Below, one piece after another: positions 43,535 to 52,500 of a DNA stretch of 53,014 nt; within the stretch, counting starts at the first letter, position 1; every line of letters begins with the position of its first letter. This DNA comes from Bacteroidales bacterium (GTDB lineage Bacteria; Bacteroidota; Bacteroidia; Bacteroidales; PXBB01). The notes beneath the pieces are model-generated. The model made no database searches and was not told the DNA's origin. It worked only from the letters and a program-made list of their open reading frames with translations. The translations under genes were made by a program, and so were the position numbers. The stretch is taken from the NCBI GenBank assembly GCA_003565735.1, contig PXBB01000088.1:1-53014 (forward strand). The letters are read 5' to 3'.

Positions 43535-44020
43535 ATGGACATAAAATTCCACTCCGCAGTCATTATCACACAGGATATTGATAAAATGAAGCCATTTTAT
43601 ACAGAGGTGTTGTGTCAGGAAGTGGCCTTTGATTTTGGCGGCTGCATTGCATTTAAAAGTGGGTTGTCCTTGTGGCAACTTGATGAAGCACATATCATTG
43701 CTCAAAAAACAGGAAGTACATTTCATAAGTCTGGCAATAGAAATTTTGAACTGTGTTTTGAAACCGATGATTTTGAAACGGTTGTCAGCAGTATTGAACA
43801 GAAAGGTTTAGAATATCTTCACAAGGTGCAGGAGGAAAACTGGGGACAGCAAACCATCCGCTTTTACGACCCCGAAAAAAACCTTATTGAAGTAGGGGAA
43901 ACTCTTGATTGCTTTATAAAAAGATTTTACAAAGCCGGCATGACAGTTGAAAACATCGCTAAGAGAACCTCCGTGCCCGTTGACTATATAAAAAACTGCC
44001 TGAAAAAAACAAGCTTATGA
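43535..44020 (+). CDS. VOC/glyoxalase-fold protein with helical C-terminal tail
   Basis: A 161-residue protein. Residues 1 to about 125 form a vicinal-oxygen-chelate fold: KFHSAVIITQDIDKMKPFYTEVLCQEVAFD at the start and IRFYDPEKNLIEVGE at the end of the second half, where the terminal Glu is a usual metal ligand. Residues about 128-161 (RFYKAGMTVENIAKRTSVP and on) look like a small helix-turn-helix, not part of the standard fold. Substrate unknown; the family covers glyoxalases, bleomycin-resistance proteins and dioxygenases. It is monocistronic, followed by a long hairpin. Confidence 0.8.
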   Translation: MDIKFHSAVIITQDIDKMKPFYTEVLCQEVAFDFGGCIAFKSGLSLWQLDEAHIIAQKTGSTFHKSGNRNFELCFETDDFETVVSSIEQKGLEYLHKVQEENWGQQTIRFYDPEKNLIEVGETLDCFIKRFYKAGMTVENIAKRTSVPVDYIKNCLKKTSL

Positions 44021-44058
44021 AAAGAATTTAATATGTTTTATGTAAAATTTAACACGTA

Positions 44059-44119
44059 GTAACCAACAAGTGAGGCTGCATATTTCAAAGAAATATTTGC
44101 AGCCTCACTTGTTGGTTAC
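44059..44119. terminator. Long hairpin between convergent genes
   Basis: The 22 bases at 44059-44080 are an exact reverse complement of 44098-44119, and the loop itself pairs as TATTTC with GAAATA around AAA, so almost all 61 bases fold. It lies 39 bases past the VOC gene stop and 36 before the end of the convergent propeller gene, the position of a bidirectional terminator, though no T-run follows the outer stem. Confidence 0.75.
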
Positions 44120-44154
44120 GTCTGTAATGAAAACAGCCGTTTATGTATTGATAT

Positions 44155-45135
44155 CTAAAATTTCAACTCAGAAATTTTTGTATGTCCATTGCTTTCTTTT
44201 TGATGCATCAGCTGAGGTCTCCCCTTTCGGTAAAAAATGTCTATTGATGTCCAGCCTTCTGTCCAAGTTCTTTCATAAACTCTTGGCCCTAAGGTGCCAT
44301 CATCTTTTAGTGTTTCTATGTGTACTAAGCCTGTTGATGGCTTGTTCAGAAACAGATATACTTGGCCGTTCAGATGGAAGAAAGTTAAATTGTCCCAACC
44401 TGAAGTCCATTTTCTTCTATACGTTTCCGTCCCAAGGTTTGGTGACATCAATCCAGCCTTTGCAGCAGTTTCTAATCTTTCAAGATTAATCTGATTGATT
44501 ACACATGTACCCTCATCGCCTCTCTGGTATAAAATATAAAAGTTGTCACCTTTATTGGTCATAGCAAAGTTTGTGTATCCCGTGGCCCAGGTTCTTTCAT
44601 AAATTCTATTTCCTATACTGGCGCCATCGGTTGAAGCATTTAGACGAGCGAGACCATTGCCTGCTTTGTAGTGCAAGAAGTAAAGAATGTCATTATGAAC
44701 AAAGAACAAAGTATTTGTCCAACCACTTGACCAATTGCGTTCAAAAACCCTTGTTCCCATTCTTCTGTTATTCATAATGTCGTCATAGTCCAATTTATTT
44801 ATACGGGCTAAGCCATCTTTTTCTTTTTGATGGAAAAAGTACATCTCACCCTTATACTCGTAAAAATTAATATTCGTCCAACCAGAAGTCCATTTTTTGT
44901 TAAAAACAGGATCTCCACCCTTGTCTAAATTCCAGATTCTTGTTTCACCATTATTCGAATTATGGCTAAAAAGGAAGGTTTCACCTTGTAATCTAAAAAC
45001 CAGACTATGAGTGTATCCCCTTTGGAGCCTGACGTCAACACTGTTTTCCAGCCTAATTTCTCCGCTTGATATACTCTGGGCAGATAATGAGACTATTATG
45101 CTGCTGAAAAACAAAAATGATAGAATTTTTTTCAT
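44155..45135 (-). CDS. Secreted six-repeat beta-propeller-like protein
   Basis: The start is put at ATG 45135, which begins a clear signal peptide (MKKILSFLFFSSIIVSLSAQ); an upstream in-frame ATG at 45231 would add 32 residues without one. The 326-residue product has six repeats of about 48-60 residues, beginning at about 28, 82, 135, 183, 243 and 291. Repeats 2-6 open with W(T/S/A)xG(W/Y), then a strand pair ending in YF.H or similar, then GLARIN-like text, and repeats 2, 3 and 5 end in RV(F/Y)ER or RIYER. Equal-sized Trp-rich repeats suggest a six-bladed propeller, as in some lectins and tectonin-like proteins. No family was recognised with confidence and the ligand is unknown. It is flanked by two long hairpins. 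Confidence 0.75.
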   Translation of the reverse strand: MKKILSFLFFSSIIVSLSAQSISSGEIRLENSVDVRLQRGYTHSLVFRLQGETFLFSHNSNNGETRIWNLDKGGDPVFNKKWTSGWTNINFYEYKGEMYFFHQKEKDGLARINKLDYDDIMNNRRMGTRVFERNWSSGWTNTLFFVHNDILYFLHYKAGNGLARLNASTDGASIGNRIYERTWATGYTNFAMTNKGDNFYILYQRGDEGTCVINQINLERLETAAKAGLMSPNLGTETYRRKWTSGWDNLTFFHLNGQVYLFLNKPSTGLVHIETLKDDGTLGPRVYERTWTEGWTSIDIFYRKGRPQLMHQKESNGHTKISELKF

Positions 45136-45570
45136 AATAAAATAATTTTTAAATTTTAAATAATTCAATTTACTCATTGATTGATGTAATGTAACTAGCA
45201 AGTACTTACTTTTATGAACTTTTGTGAGCATTTAGCTCTCATGCATATTTATTCAATAATATTAGTTGCACAAAAGTTGAGCGTTGAAATTTCTTTTTAA
45301 TATTTCAACATTTTTCGTATCCAAATACATTCGTAATTTCATAAATAATTCAGGCTTTCAAAAGAAACTATACTTTTTTTTCAGCACCTTAAAAAACAAA
45401 TTGCCTGATTTTGTGGAATCCTAATTTATAAATATTAATACCGACTATGTAATTATTATGAAGTTGATGAACATTTGAATCAACTTCATAATAATTACTA
45501 TTCAGGACTAGACTCTGCTAACAATTCAAACTGTTTTGCTTGCCAGCGGTTTGGTATTACTTGCTAATTT
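45136..45570. other. Intergenic region with one hairpin
   Basis: No gene is supported in these 435 AT-rich bases between two minus-strand genes. They hold the upstream region of the propeller-protein gene, with no clear TAnnTTTG element, and the hairpin at 45449-45498 that probably ends the DUF4625 operon. Confidence 0.5.
45449..45498 (-). terminator. Long hairpin downstream of DUF4625 genes
   Basis: The 20 bases at 45449-45468 are an exact reverse complement of 45479-45498, around a ten-base loop. It lies about 73 bases past the stop of the second DUF4625 gene on the minus strand. Terminator or processing site is likely; no T-run follows. Confidence 0.65.
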
Positions 45571-46059
45571 CTAATCTTCTTTATGAAGAAGTTTGATATC
45601 TAATGTGGTAAATGATTGATACCCATCGTTGTTAGTAACATAAATGTGATAGTGGTAGTCCCCGTAATCATGACTGTTGTTATCATTATTTTTTGCGGGG
45701 ATTTCTATTACGGTCTCAAAAATGTATTCTGATTTATCCGATGGCAAATTAAAGACCCATGCATTTTCGTAAGGCGTTACCGGTTCTTTAACAGGATCCA
45801 TATCACAAGTCTGGTGCGAGCCATGCGAGTGTTGATTGAAGTTGTTGTGAATATCCATAGCCAAATTGCCCAAACCGCTGCCACTTTTATCTGTAAACTT
45901 AATCTTATAAGTTACCGCTTCGCTAAAATATATGGTGTCGCAAGGCAGAGGCGACAAAATGGTCACTTCGGGAAAGGCTTCCTTTTCATCAGATTCTTTT
46001 ACACAAGCGTGTAAAAAAAACATTAAAATTGTTAATAAAATAATGGAACTTTTTTTCAT
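45571..46059 (-). CDS. DUF4625 lipoprotein, His-rich
   Basis: A 162-residue lipoprotein with lipobox FFLHAC (Cys at 19). The mature domain runs FPEVTILSPLPCDTIYFSE, then a His-rich loop, HNNFNQHSHGSHQTC, and ends with HDYGDYHYHIYVTNNDGYQSF. This is the Ig-like fold of the DUF4625 family. Histidines placed in loops suggest metal binding. It follows a related gene by 35 bases and shares its promoter. Neighbouring TonB receptor points to a surface metal-handling role; function otherwise unknown. Confidence 0.75.
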   Translation of the reverse strand: MKKSSIILLTILMFFLHACVKESDEKEAFPEVTILSPLPCDTIYFSEAVTYKIKFTDKSGSGLGNLAMDIHNNFNQHSHGSHQTCDMDPVKEPVTPYENAWVFNLPSDKSEYIFETVIEIPAKNNDNNSHDYGDYHYHIYVTNNDGYQSFTTLDIKLLHKED

Positions 46060-46094
46060 GACATATTTTTTTTTAATTACGGATAATCTGTTTA

Positions 46095-46568
46095 TTATTC
46101 TTCACTTGGTGCAACAATATAAATAAGGACATCTGCATCTGTTGTGTTGCCAAATTCATCCCAAACGGTAACTTCCACATGGTATTCGCCTAAAGGCGCA
46201 TCATCAGGAATAGCAATATGTTTGTGTACGCTGGCATTCCTTGTTCCTTTGAAAGTGATGTCGTTGTCGAATAAATCATCTATAATCAGATACTCATCAG
46301 CGGAGAGTCCACTTTCGGGGTGGTCGTGAATTTCTATGTGGTACTTTTCCAATCGGCCATCATTGTTAGAGCGTGCCGAGAAATCTACAATAATCTCTGC
46401 CCCCGGCTTCTTTTCTATAGTGCTGGATGTGTGGTCGTGGTTGCCGGCTTTCAGCTCAGTAATTTGAGGGGGCGTGGTTTCGTCTTTCTCGTCTTCTTCT
46501 TTTTTGCACGAACTTACAATAACGGCTAAAGCCAGTAGAAGCAGTAAACTTTTTAATTTGCTTTTCAT
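46095..46568 (-). CDS. DUF4625 lipoprotein
   Basis: A 157-residue lipoprotein with lipobox VIVSSC (Cys at 21) and an acidic linker (KKEEDEKDET). The domain has PPQITELKAGNHDHTSST, YHIEIHDHPESGL, SVHKHIAIPDDAPLGEYHVEVTVWDEFGN, the Ig-like DUF4625 pattern, again with HDH, HDHP and HKH clusters. It is a paralogue of the next gene. It is the first gene of a two-gene unit with a good promoter, and lies downstream of the TonB receptor on the same strand. Confidence 0.75.
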   Translation of the reverse strand: MKSKLKSLLLLLALAVIVSSCKKEEDEKDETTPPQITELKAGNHDHTSSTIEKKPGAEIIVDFSARSNNDGRLEKYHIEIHDHPESGLSADEYLIIDDLFDNDITFKGTRNASVHKHIAIPDDAPLGEYHVEVTVWDEFGNTTDADVLIYIVAPSEE

Positions 46569-46605
46569 TTTTTATTTTTTTTTAATTAGTAATTAATTGT
46601 TGGTG

Positions 46606-46636
46606 CAAAACTAATAAGCCGCTTTTTATTGTACAA
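46606..46636 (-). promoter_or_regulatory. Promoter of DUF4625 gene pair
   Basis: On the minus strand TTG (46636-46634), a 20-base spacer, and TAGTTTTG (46613-46606) fit the -33/-7 layout of Bacteroidota promoters exactly. The start codon lies 37 bases downstream, so the pair can be expressed apart from the TonB receptor gene. Confidence 0.6.
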
Positions 46637-46723
46637 TCCTAATAAGTAGGGTATTTTATGCAGGTGTTTCATAATTATTTGGGAATGTTATAGCCGAAAA
46701 TATTGACCTCATCGTGTACATTT

Positions 46724-49099
46724 TTAAAAATTCCATTTCAAAAAGATTTGGTAATCTCTTCCGGCTTCAGGTATTCTCATTCTTCTGTAAAAACTGACAT
46801 GATTGTAATAGTGCGCATCCGTAATATTTCTAACTCTGAAAATAATATGGGCATTTTGGTCCAAAATTTTCAGATCGGCACTCAAGCTGGCATGCAGTAG
46901 TGTGTAGGCAGGGGTTTTCAGTTCGTTAGGTACGGTATAGTTTTGAGCAGCTGTATGAACGCTTTCCAGTCCGATTTTCGGATTTTTGAGGCGGCTGCCG
47001 CTATAGTTGTTAAAGTTATAACTAAGGTCGGCCAGTACTGATAGAGGTGGTATAAAAGGAAGCGGACTCATTATCTCAGTATTTACCGCATAAACATATG
47101 CGCCGGCGACGGTCAGGTCAAAATTATCCAGAAAATGATACAAAAGGCTAACTTCGCTTCCATACAGCAATGCCGTAGTTTGTTGGTACTCGTAAACCTG
47201 TCCTTCTGACCTGAGATAAGGCGTAGGGTTGAGAAAAAGATAGTTTGCGAAATAGTTAAAAAAGGGACTGAGGGCAACACTAAATGAAGGGTGGTTATAC
47301 TCTGCCCCAAAATCCATCTGATAGGCTTGTTCAGGTTTGAGTTTCAGGTCGCCTTTCTCGAAGCGTCCTTCGTGGCGGTGGAGGCCGTGTGCGCCTAACT
47401 CGTAAGCCGAGGGCACCCTATAGCTTTTGCCAACATTAATTTTAAAGGTCCATCTGTCAGAGGGCAGGTAACTAAGACCGCCTGAAAAAGCAGTGCCCCA
47501 GTAGTCTTTACTGAACTCCTGATTAAAAATGCTGTCGCCATACTGTGGGTCGGGGTTCAGGGTTTCTGCCATGTCAAAATGATGATAATCAAGCCGGTAG
47601 CCTCTGCTGAGCACCCACCTCTCAGAAATATCATAACGGTGCATCAAGGCTATCCCCGCTGAGTGGCGGATGTAGTTGGGTATGATATGGTTATAGCCGT
47701 CTATGGTGTTCTGTTCGTACTGCGTATTTACAACAAAGTCGAATGTGTGTCTGTCGCGTTCTCTGTAAGAGTAAAGAGCGTTGGCAGAAAATGTGTTCAG
47801 TTTGAGAAGCAGCTCCAGGTCATCCAGCTCTCTGTAGTGTGCCAGTTCTTCTTGCCTGTTTCCTGTCCTGTCGGAGAGGGGACAGTGTTCGGAAGACACA
47901 TTGTGCTGAAACCCCAAAGCCAGCTCTAACTTATTTTCACCAAAAAACCTGTTGGTAAAATGGTTGACGGCATAATTCTCAATTTTTTGATAGGGCAATA
48001 ATATGTCGCGTGTTGAATTCAGATGCTTTTCGCGTCTTTCTTCGTGCTTGAGACCTATCCAGTCGAAGAAACCATTTTTAGAGGTATGGTATGAAAAATC
48101 CAGATAGCTGTTGCCCCAGGGTTTTACAATGCCTGTCGTAAAAGCAAAAGCACTCTCATTACCGGCCGTATTGGGTACATGCTGTCCCAGTTCCACTTTG
48201 TGTGTAGCTTCAATGGCACTAACCGGCGCAGGTAAATAGAACACGTCTGTATAAGGGATTTTGATATCGCCATAGTTGTTGTGTGTAATTTGTGAACGGA
48301 AGTAGAAGTCATTCTTACGTCCGCTCACATTGGCAGATGCCCCCAACCACTGTGTGTTGGATTTGGCGGTCAAACTGACAGAGGCATTATACACCCCTTC
48401 CTGTGGGATGGCAGGCGGCAACACATTGATAACACCTCCTATAGCATCGGAGCCATAGCGCAATGATGAAGGCCCTTTGATTATTTCCAGTTGCTCTATA
48501 TTGTGTTGGTCAACGCTCAGCCCCGTGTGGGCACTCCAAAACTGTCCACTTTGCTTGATGCCGTTCATGGCAAATGCTACCCTGTAGTACCCTAAGCCGC
48601 GGATAATAGGCTTGGCATTCCCTGAGCCTATATCGCTTGATGACACCCCCGGCAAACGGCTGAGTGTTTGCATCAGACTACCGGACAAATTCTGCTGTAT
48701 GAAATCAGACTGTATGCGATCCACAGACATACTTTGTATCCGTCGCATTTGCCCGTTAAAGTTGTCGGTTATCACGACTTCATCAATGAGGTATTCCGAA
48801 GGCTCCATTTTTATTTTCAGGCCATTCAACTCATCAGAAATAGGGATTTCATGAGTTTGATAGCCCAAATATGAGACGGTAAGAAATCCATGGCGGCAGC
48901 TGGTATATTTCAAAGCAAAATCGCCGTTTAAATCTGAAATGGTTCCGTTATGATGGTCGCACCACCAGATAGTGGCACCGGGCAAAGGTCTGCCATTTTC
49001 GTCCAAAATCTTGCCTGTTATTTCGTGTGATTGCGAAAAAGCATTAACAAAACAAAGACTTAAGAAAAAAAGCATGATATGTTTTAGCCAATTTTTCAT
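46724..49099 (-). CDS. TonB-dependent outer-membrane receptor, likely metal-related
   Basis: A 791-residue receptor: signal peptide (to about 22, ending NAFSQ), a carboxypeptidase-like domain at about 24-110 (HEITGKILDENGRPLPGATIWW and VSYLGYQTHEI), a plug at about 115-225 (VDRIQSDFIQQNLSGSLMQTL, RGLGYYRVAFAMNGIKQ, LEIIKGPSSLRYGSDAIGGVINVLPP) and a 22-strand barrel ending in the aromatic IFLKWNF. A His-Cys-rich patch, WWCDHHNGTIS, lies in the N-terminal domain. The downstream DUF4625 lipoproteins are also His-rich, and receptors of this size near such lipoproteins are often linked to metal uptake. The cargo, zinc, copper or other, is inference. It lacks the SusD partner of glycan systems. Confidence 0.88.
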   Translation of the reverse strand: MKNWLKHIMLFFLSLCFVNAFSQSHEITGKILDENGRPLPGATIWWCDHHNGTISDLNGDFALKYTSCRHGFLTVSYLGYQTHEIPISDELNGLKIKMEPSEYLIDEVVITDNFNGQMRRIQSMSVDRIQSDFIQQNLSGSLMQTLSRLPGVSSSDIGSGNAKPIIRGLGYYRVAFAMNGIKQSGQFWSAHTGLSVDQHNIEQLEIIKGPSSLRYGSDAIGGVINVLPPAIPQEGVYNASVSLTAKSNTQWLGASANVSGRKNDFYFRSQITHNNYGDIKIPYTDVFYLPAPVSAIEATHKVELGQHVPNTAGNESAFAFTTGIVKPWGNSYLDFSYHTSKNGFFDWIGLKHEERREKHLNSTRDILLPYQKIENYAVNHFTNRFFGENKLELALGFQHNVSSEHCPLSDRTGNRQEELAHYRELDDLELLLKLNTFSANALYSYRERDRHTFDFVVNTQYEQNTIDGYNHIIPNYIRHSAGIALMHRYDISERWVLSRGYRLDYHHFDMAETLNPDPQYGDSIFNQEFSKDYWGTAFSGGLSYLPSDRWTFKINVGKSYRVPSAYELGAHGLHRHEGRFEKGDLKLKPEQAYQMDFGAEYNHPSFSVALSPFFNYFANYLFLNPTPYLRSEGQVYEYQQTTALLYGSEVSLLYHFLDNFDLTVAGAYVYAVNTEIMSPLPFIPPLSVLADLSYNFNNYSGSRLKNPKIGLESVHTAAQNYTVPNELKTPAYTLLHASLSADLKILDQNAHIIFRVRNITDAHYYNHVSFYRRMRIPEAGRDYQIFLKWNF

Positions 49100-49404
49100 T
49101 CTAAAAGCTTATATATTAGTTAGGTAAGTACTCAAAGACTGTCCCAACATTATTTCAGGCAAAATTGTAAATATTTATACATTCTCACAATCCCCATTTA
49201 TAGGGATTTTTAACCTGCATTATGTATTAGAAACTCGTAATGAGGCTGAAAATCACACAGAAATCAGGTGTTTTTGATTTGTGAAGGGAGTGGTAAGTCA
49301 GTCTCAAAATATCCAATGCATGATTTTCAGTTAAAAAAAAACAATGGGATACCCCCTTGTTTGCCATCACTCTTTCAGGAGATTTTAGCGGTTTGCATTC
49401 CGAT
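49100..49404. other. Region between tracrRNA terminator and TonB receptor gene
   Basis: No gene is supported. It is the leader of the TonB receptor gene on the minus strand. A small inverted repeat, AATCCC (49189-49194) and GGGATT (49203-49208), could be an operator or a weak hairpin. No TAnnTTTG match was found on the minus strand between 49100 and 49260, and no known riboswitch was recognised. Confidence 0.45.
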
Positions 49405-49432
49405 AAAAAAAAACGCCCACCGAAGCGGGCGT
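49405..49432 (-). terminator. UUCG-loop terminator of tracrRNA
   Basis: An eight-pair stem closed by C(UUCG)G, one of the most stable tetraloops, and a run of Us on the minus strand (49412-49405). On the plus strand the stem has an A-C mismatch and no T-run, which fixes the direction of transcription. Confidence 0.85.
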
Positions 49433-49494
49433 ATAGGACATGTTATCCTTCGGCATATAGCCTTATTGTGATAAGATGTAAAATGGATTTTTAT
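49405..49494 (-). ncRNA. Predicted tracrRNA of the type II-C CRISPR locus
   Basis: Read on the minus strand, this stretch has the layout of a tracrRNA. The 5' part, about 49493-49466, ends in ATCACAA, the usual complement to a repeat that begins GTTGTGAT. Next come ATAAGGCTATATGCC, an AATAAGGC-type nexus with a GGC/GCC hairpin (49462-49452), a GGA/TCC hairpin (49448-49436), and a terminator, ACGCCCGC-TTCG-GTGGGCGT (49432-49413), followed by eight more Us. The terminator stem pairs fully only on the minus strand, where a mismatch on the plus strand becomes G-U. A -7 element (49508-49501) sets the 5' end near 49494. The gene is divergent from cas9, whose start is about 95 bases away. The repeat itself is outside the window, so pairing is inferred. 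Confidence 0.75.
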
Positions 49495-49500
49495 CCACGA

Positions 49501-49508
49501 CAAATATA
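49501..49508 (-). promoter_or_regulatory. -7 element of tracrRNA promoter
   Basis: The minus strand reads TATATTTG, an exact TAnnTTTG match. A TTTT run lies about 20 bases upstream in place of TTTG. Transcription should begin near 49494, just at the expected anti-repeat. Confidence 0.55.
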
Positions 49509-49589
49509 CAAATTATTACAAGATAATAAAATATTTTTTTTAATTTTAACAAAAAATTTGTGTTTAACTGAAATAAAAACAATACAAAA

Positions 49590-52500
49590 ATGGCTAAAAT
49601 ACTCGGTTTAGACCTCGGCACTAACAGCATTGGATGGGCTGTAGTGGAAAAAGAAGGAGCAAAATTTAATTTGTTAAATAAAGGAGTGCGGATTTTTCAG
49701 GAAGGTGTTAAAATTGAAAAGGGGGTTGAAAGTTCAAAAGCAGCTGAAAGAACAAACTTTAGAAGTGCAAGACGATTAAAGTATAGAAGAAAGCTAAGAA
49801 AAATAAACACCCTTATGGCTTTAACTGAACATAATTATTGTCCTAAACTTAGCATGGATGACTTGAATAAATGGAGGTATGAAAAACAGTATCCGTTAAA
49901 TCAAAGTTTTATTGAATGGTGGAGAACCTCTGAAGAAACTAATAAGAATCCATACTATTTCAGATTTTTGGCTGTAACAAAAAAAATGAATCTTAACGAT
50001 GAGGGCGACAGATATATTCTGGGTAGGGCATTTTATCACATGGCACAAAGGAGAGGCTTTTTAAGCAACAGACTTGAGGGAACGAAAGAAAGTGATGGTG
50101 CCGTTAAAAAAGAAATAGATTTTATATCGGAACAAAAAGGGGAAATGACATTGGGCCAATATTTTTATGAAAAATATAAAAAAGGCGAAAAAATTAGAAA
50201 TCACTATACGCATAGAGAAAAGCACTATCTTGAGGAGTTTGAAAGAATATGTCAGTATCAAGAGCTCCCAAAAGATTTTGTAACAGAACTCAAAAAAGCC
50301 ATTTTTTATCAACGACCTTTAAAGTCGCAAAAGGGCTTAATTGGCAAATGTGTTTTTGAGCCAAAGAGCCAGCGTTGTTCTACCTCCCATCCTTTATTTG
50401 AGGAATATAGAATGTTGTGTTTTGTGAACAACATCCGCATAAAGACTCCATATGATGAAAAACTAAGACCCCTAAATGATGAAGAGAGAGAAATTGCAAT
50501 AGGGCGGTTTTTTCTAAAAAGGCCTCATTTCAATTTTGAGGACATTGCTAAGCATTTGGCGCCCAAAAATCAATACAAATATTTTAGAGACGATAATTGT
50601 AAGCCGGAAGATTATTTGCTTAATTACAAAATGGACACTACTGTTAGCGGGAGTCCGGTTTCTGCGGTTTTTAAGGATATTTTTGGCGAAGATTTCTTAA
50701 ACTTGAAAATTGAATATAAACGAGAGAAAGATGGACAGATGTCGTTTATTGATATAAATGATGTATGGCATGTTTTATATACATTTGACAACGAAGAGAA
50801 TCTTATATCTTTTGCAAGAAAAAGGTTAATGTTGGATGACGACCAAGTTAAGAAATTTTTAAAAATTACTCTCAAACAAGAGTTTGCCTCACTTAGCCTT
50901 AAAGCCATTAGAAAAATTTTGCCTTTTTTGAGGGAAGGCTTGATTTATTCACATGCTGTTATGCTAGCTAATTTGCATGAGGTTGTAGAAGATGGTATCT
51001 GGAATGATATTGAAAAACGAAATGCTATTAAAACAAAAGTATTTGAAATCATCAAAACACAGAATGATGAAAAAGCTATCATAGAAATTGTTAACGGGTT
51101 TATCAAAAACATCAGGGAAACAGGAGAGTGTTGGAGCGAAAAGGCAGAAGACTATTTTTATAATGATTTAAAAAAGAAAAGTATAAGTTATTTTGGAAAG
51201 AATAATTATGCTCTTTTAGATATTGAGAAAAAGACAAAAATTGAATCAGAAGCGTTTGCATTACTCAAAAAACAAATGACTGCTAATAGCTTTAAGGGGG
51301 AGTTCCTCAAAGTACAAGCTATAGATGAGCGTTTAAAAAATTATTTGGCAAATAACTATGCCCTGAAAAATAAAAGCTCAACAAGAATATATCACCCTTC
51401 AGCCATTGAAACATACAAAAAAGCAGTCAGAGCTGATGATGGCAAGAGATATTTGGGAAGCCCACTCGTGTCATCAGTAAGAAATCCTATGGCTATGCGT
51501 GCTTTGCACCAGCTTAGAAAGGTTATTAATGAACTCATTAAAGACAATGTTATTGATGAGAATGCGAAAATAAATATAGAAACTTCAAGGGGACTATTAA
51601 ATGCCAATGAGCGGAAAGGATTACAAGCGTGGCAAAGGGATAGAGAAAACAAGAGAAAAGAATATGCAGAAAAAATAGCGGCACATTATAAGGCGCAGGG
51701 ATACAAAACAACTCCAAGTGACGATGACATTCTTAAATATCAGTTATGGGAAGAGCAAAACCATAAATGTATTTATACAGGTAATGAAATTGCTTTGAGC
51801 GAGTTTTTAGGTGCCAATCCTTCTTATGATATTGAGCATACCATTCCGAGAAGTGTGTCATTCGACAACTCACAGGAAAACAAAACTTTATGCGATAGTC
51901 GTTTTAACAGAGAAATGAAGGGTAACAAAATTCCGTTTGAACTAACAAACTATGAGGAAATAAAAGAACGCGTAAAGGATTGGGAGAAAAAGTATATAGA
52001 GCCATTGAATAAGCAAATTGAAAGTGCTGTAAAACAAGCTAAAGGAGCTGCTGATAAAAACGCCAAGGACAATGCCATACAAAAAAGACATAAATTGACA
52101 TACGAGCGCAACTACTGGCGAAATAAATACAATAGGTTTTTGATGCAGGATGTACCCCAAGGATTCAAAAACAGCCAGCTGGTAGATACAGGTATAATAA
52201 CTAAATACTCACGGCTGTATTTGAAAAGTGTTTTTGATAGTGTTTATACGGTTAAAGGAAGCATCGTTGCAGATTTTAGAAAAATGTGGGGCTTGCAAAA
52301 TATGTATGACAAAAAAGAGCGTGTTAATCATGTGCACCACTGCATTGATGCTATTGTAATTGCCTGCATCAGTAAAGAAAACTACGAAATGCTTGCTAAG
52401 TACTATCACGAAAGAGATGATGTTAAAGAAAGGTATGCCGATAAAAATTTTCACATTAGCAAGCCATGGGAAACTTTTACTGAAGATATTCTGGCAGTAG

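Noticed and set aside
44070-44489. A 139-codon plus-strand frame after the VOC gene
   Set aside because: It begins within the long hairpin and runs antisense through the propeller gene, whose repeats show that the minus strand is coding.
49357-49611. Plus-strand reading frames of 67 and 84 codons at 49268-49611
   Set aside because: They run across the predicted tracrRNA and the cas9 start, have no protein-like composition, and conflict with a minus-strand terminator.
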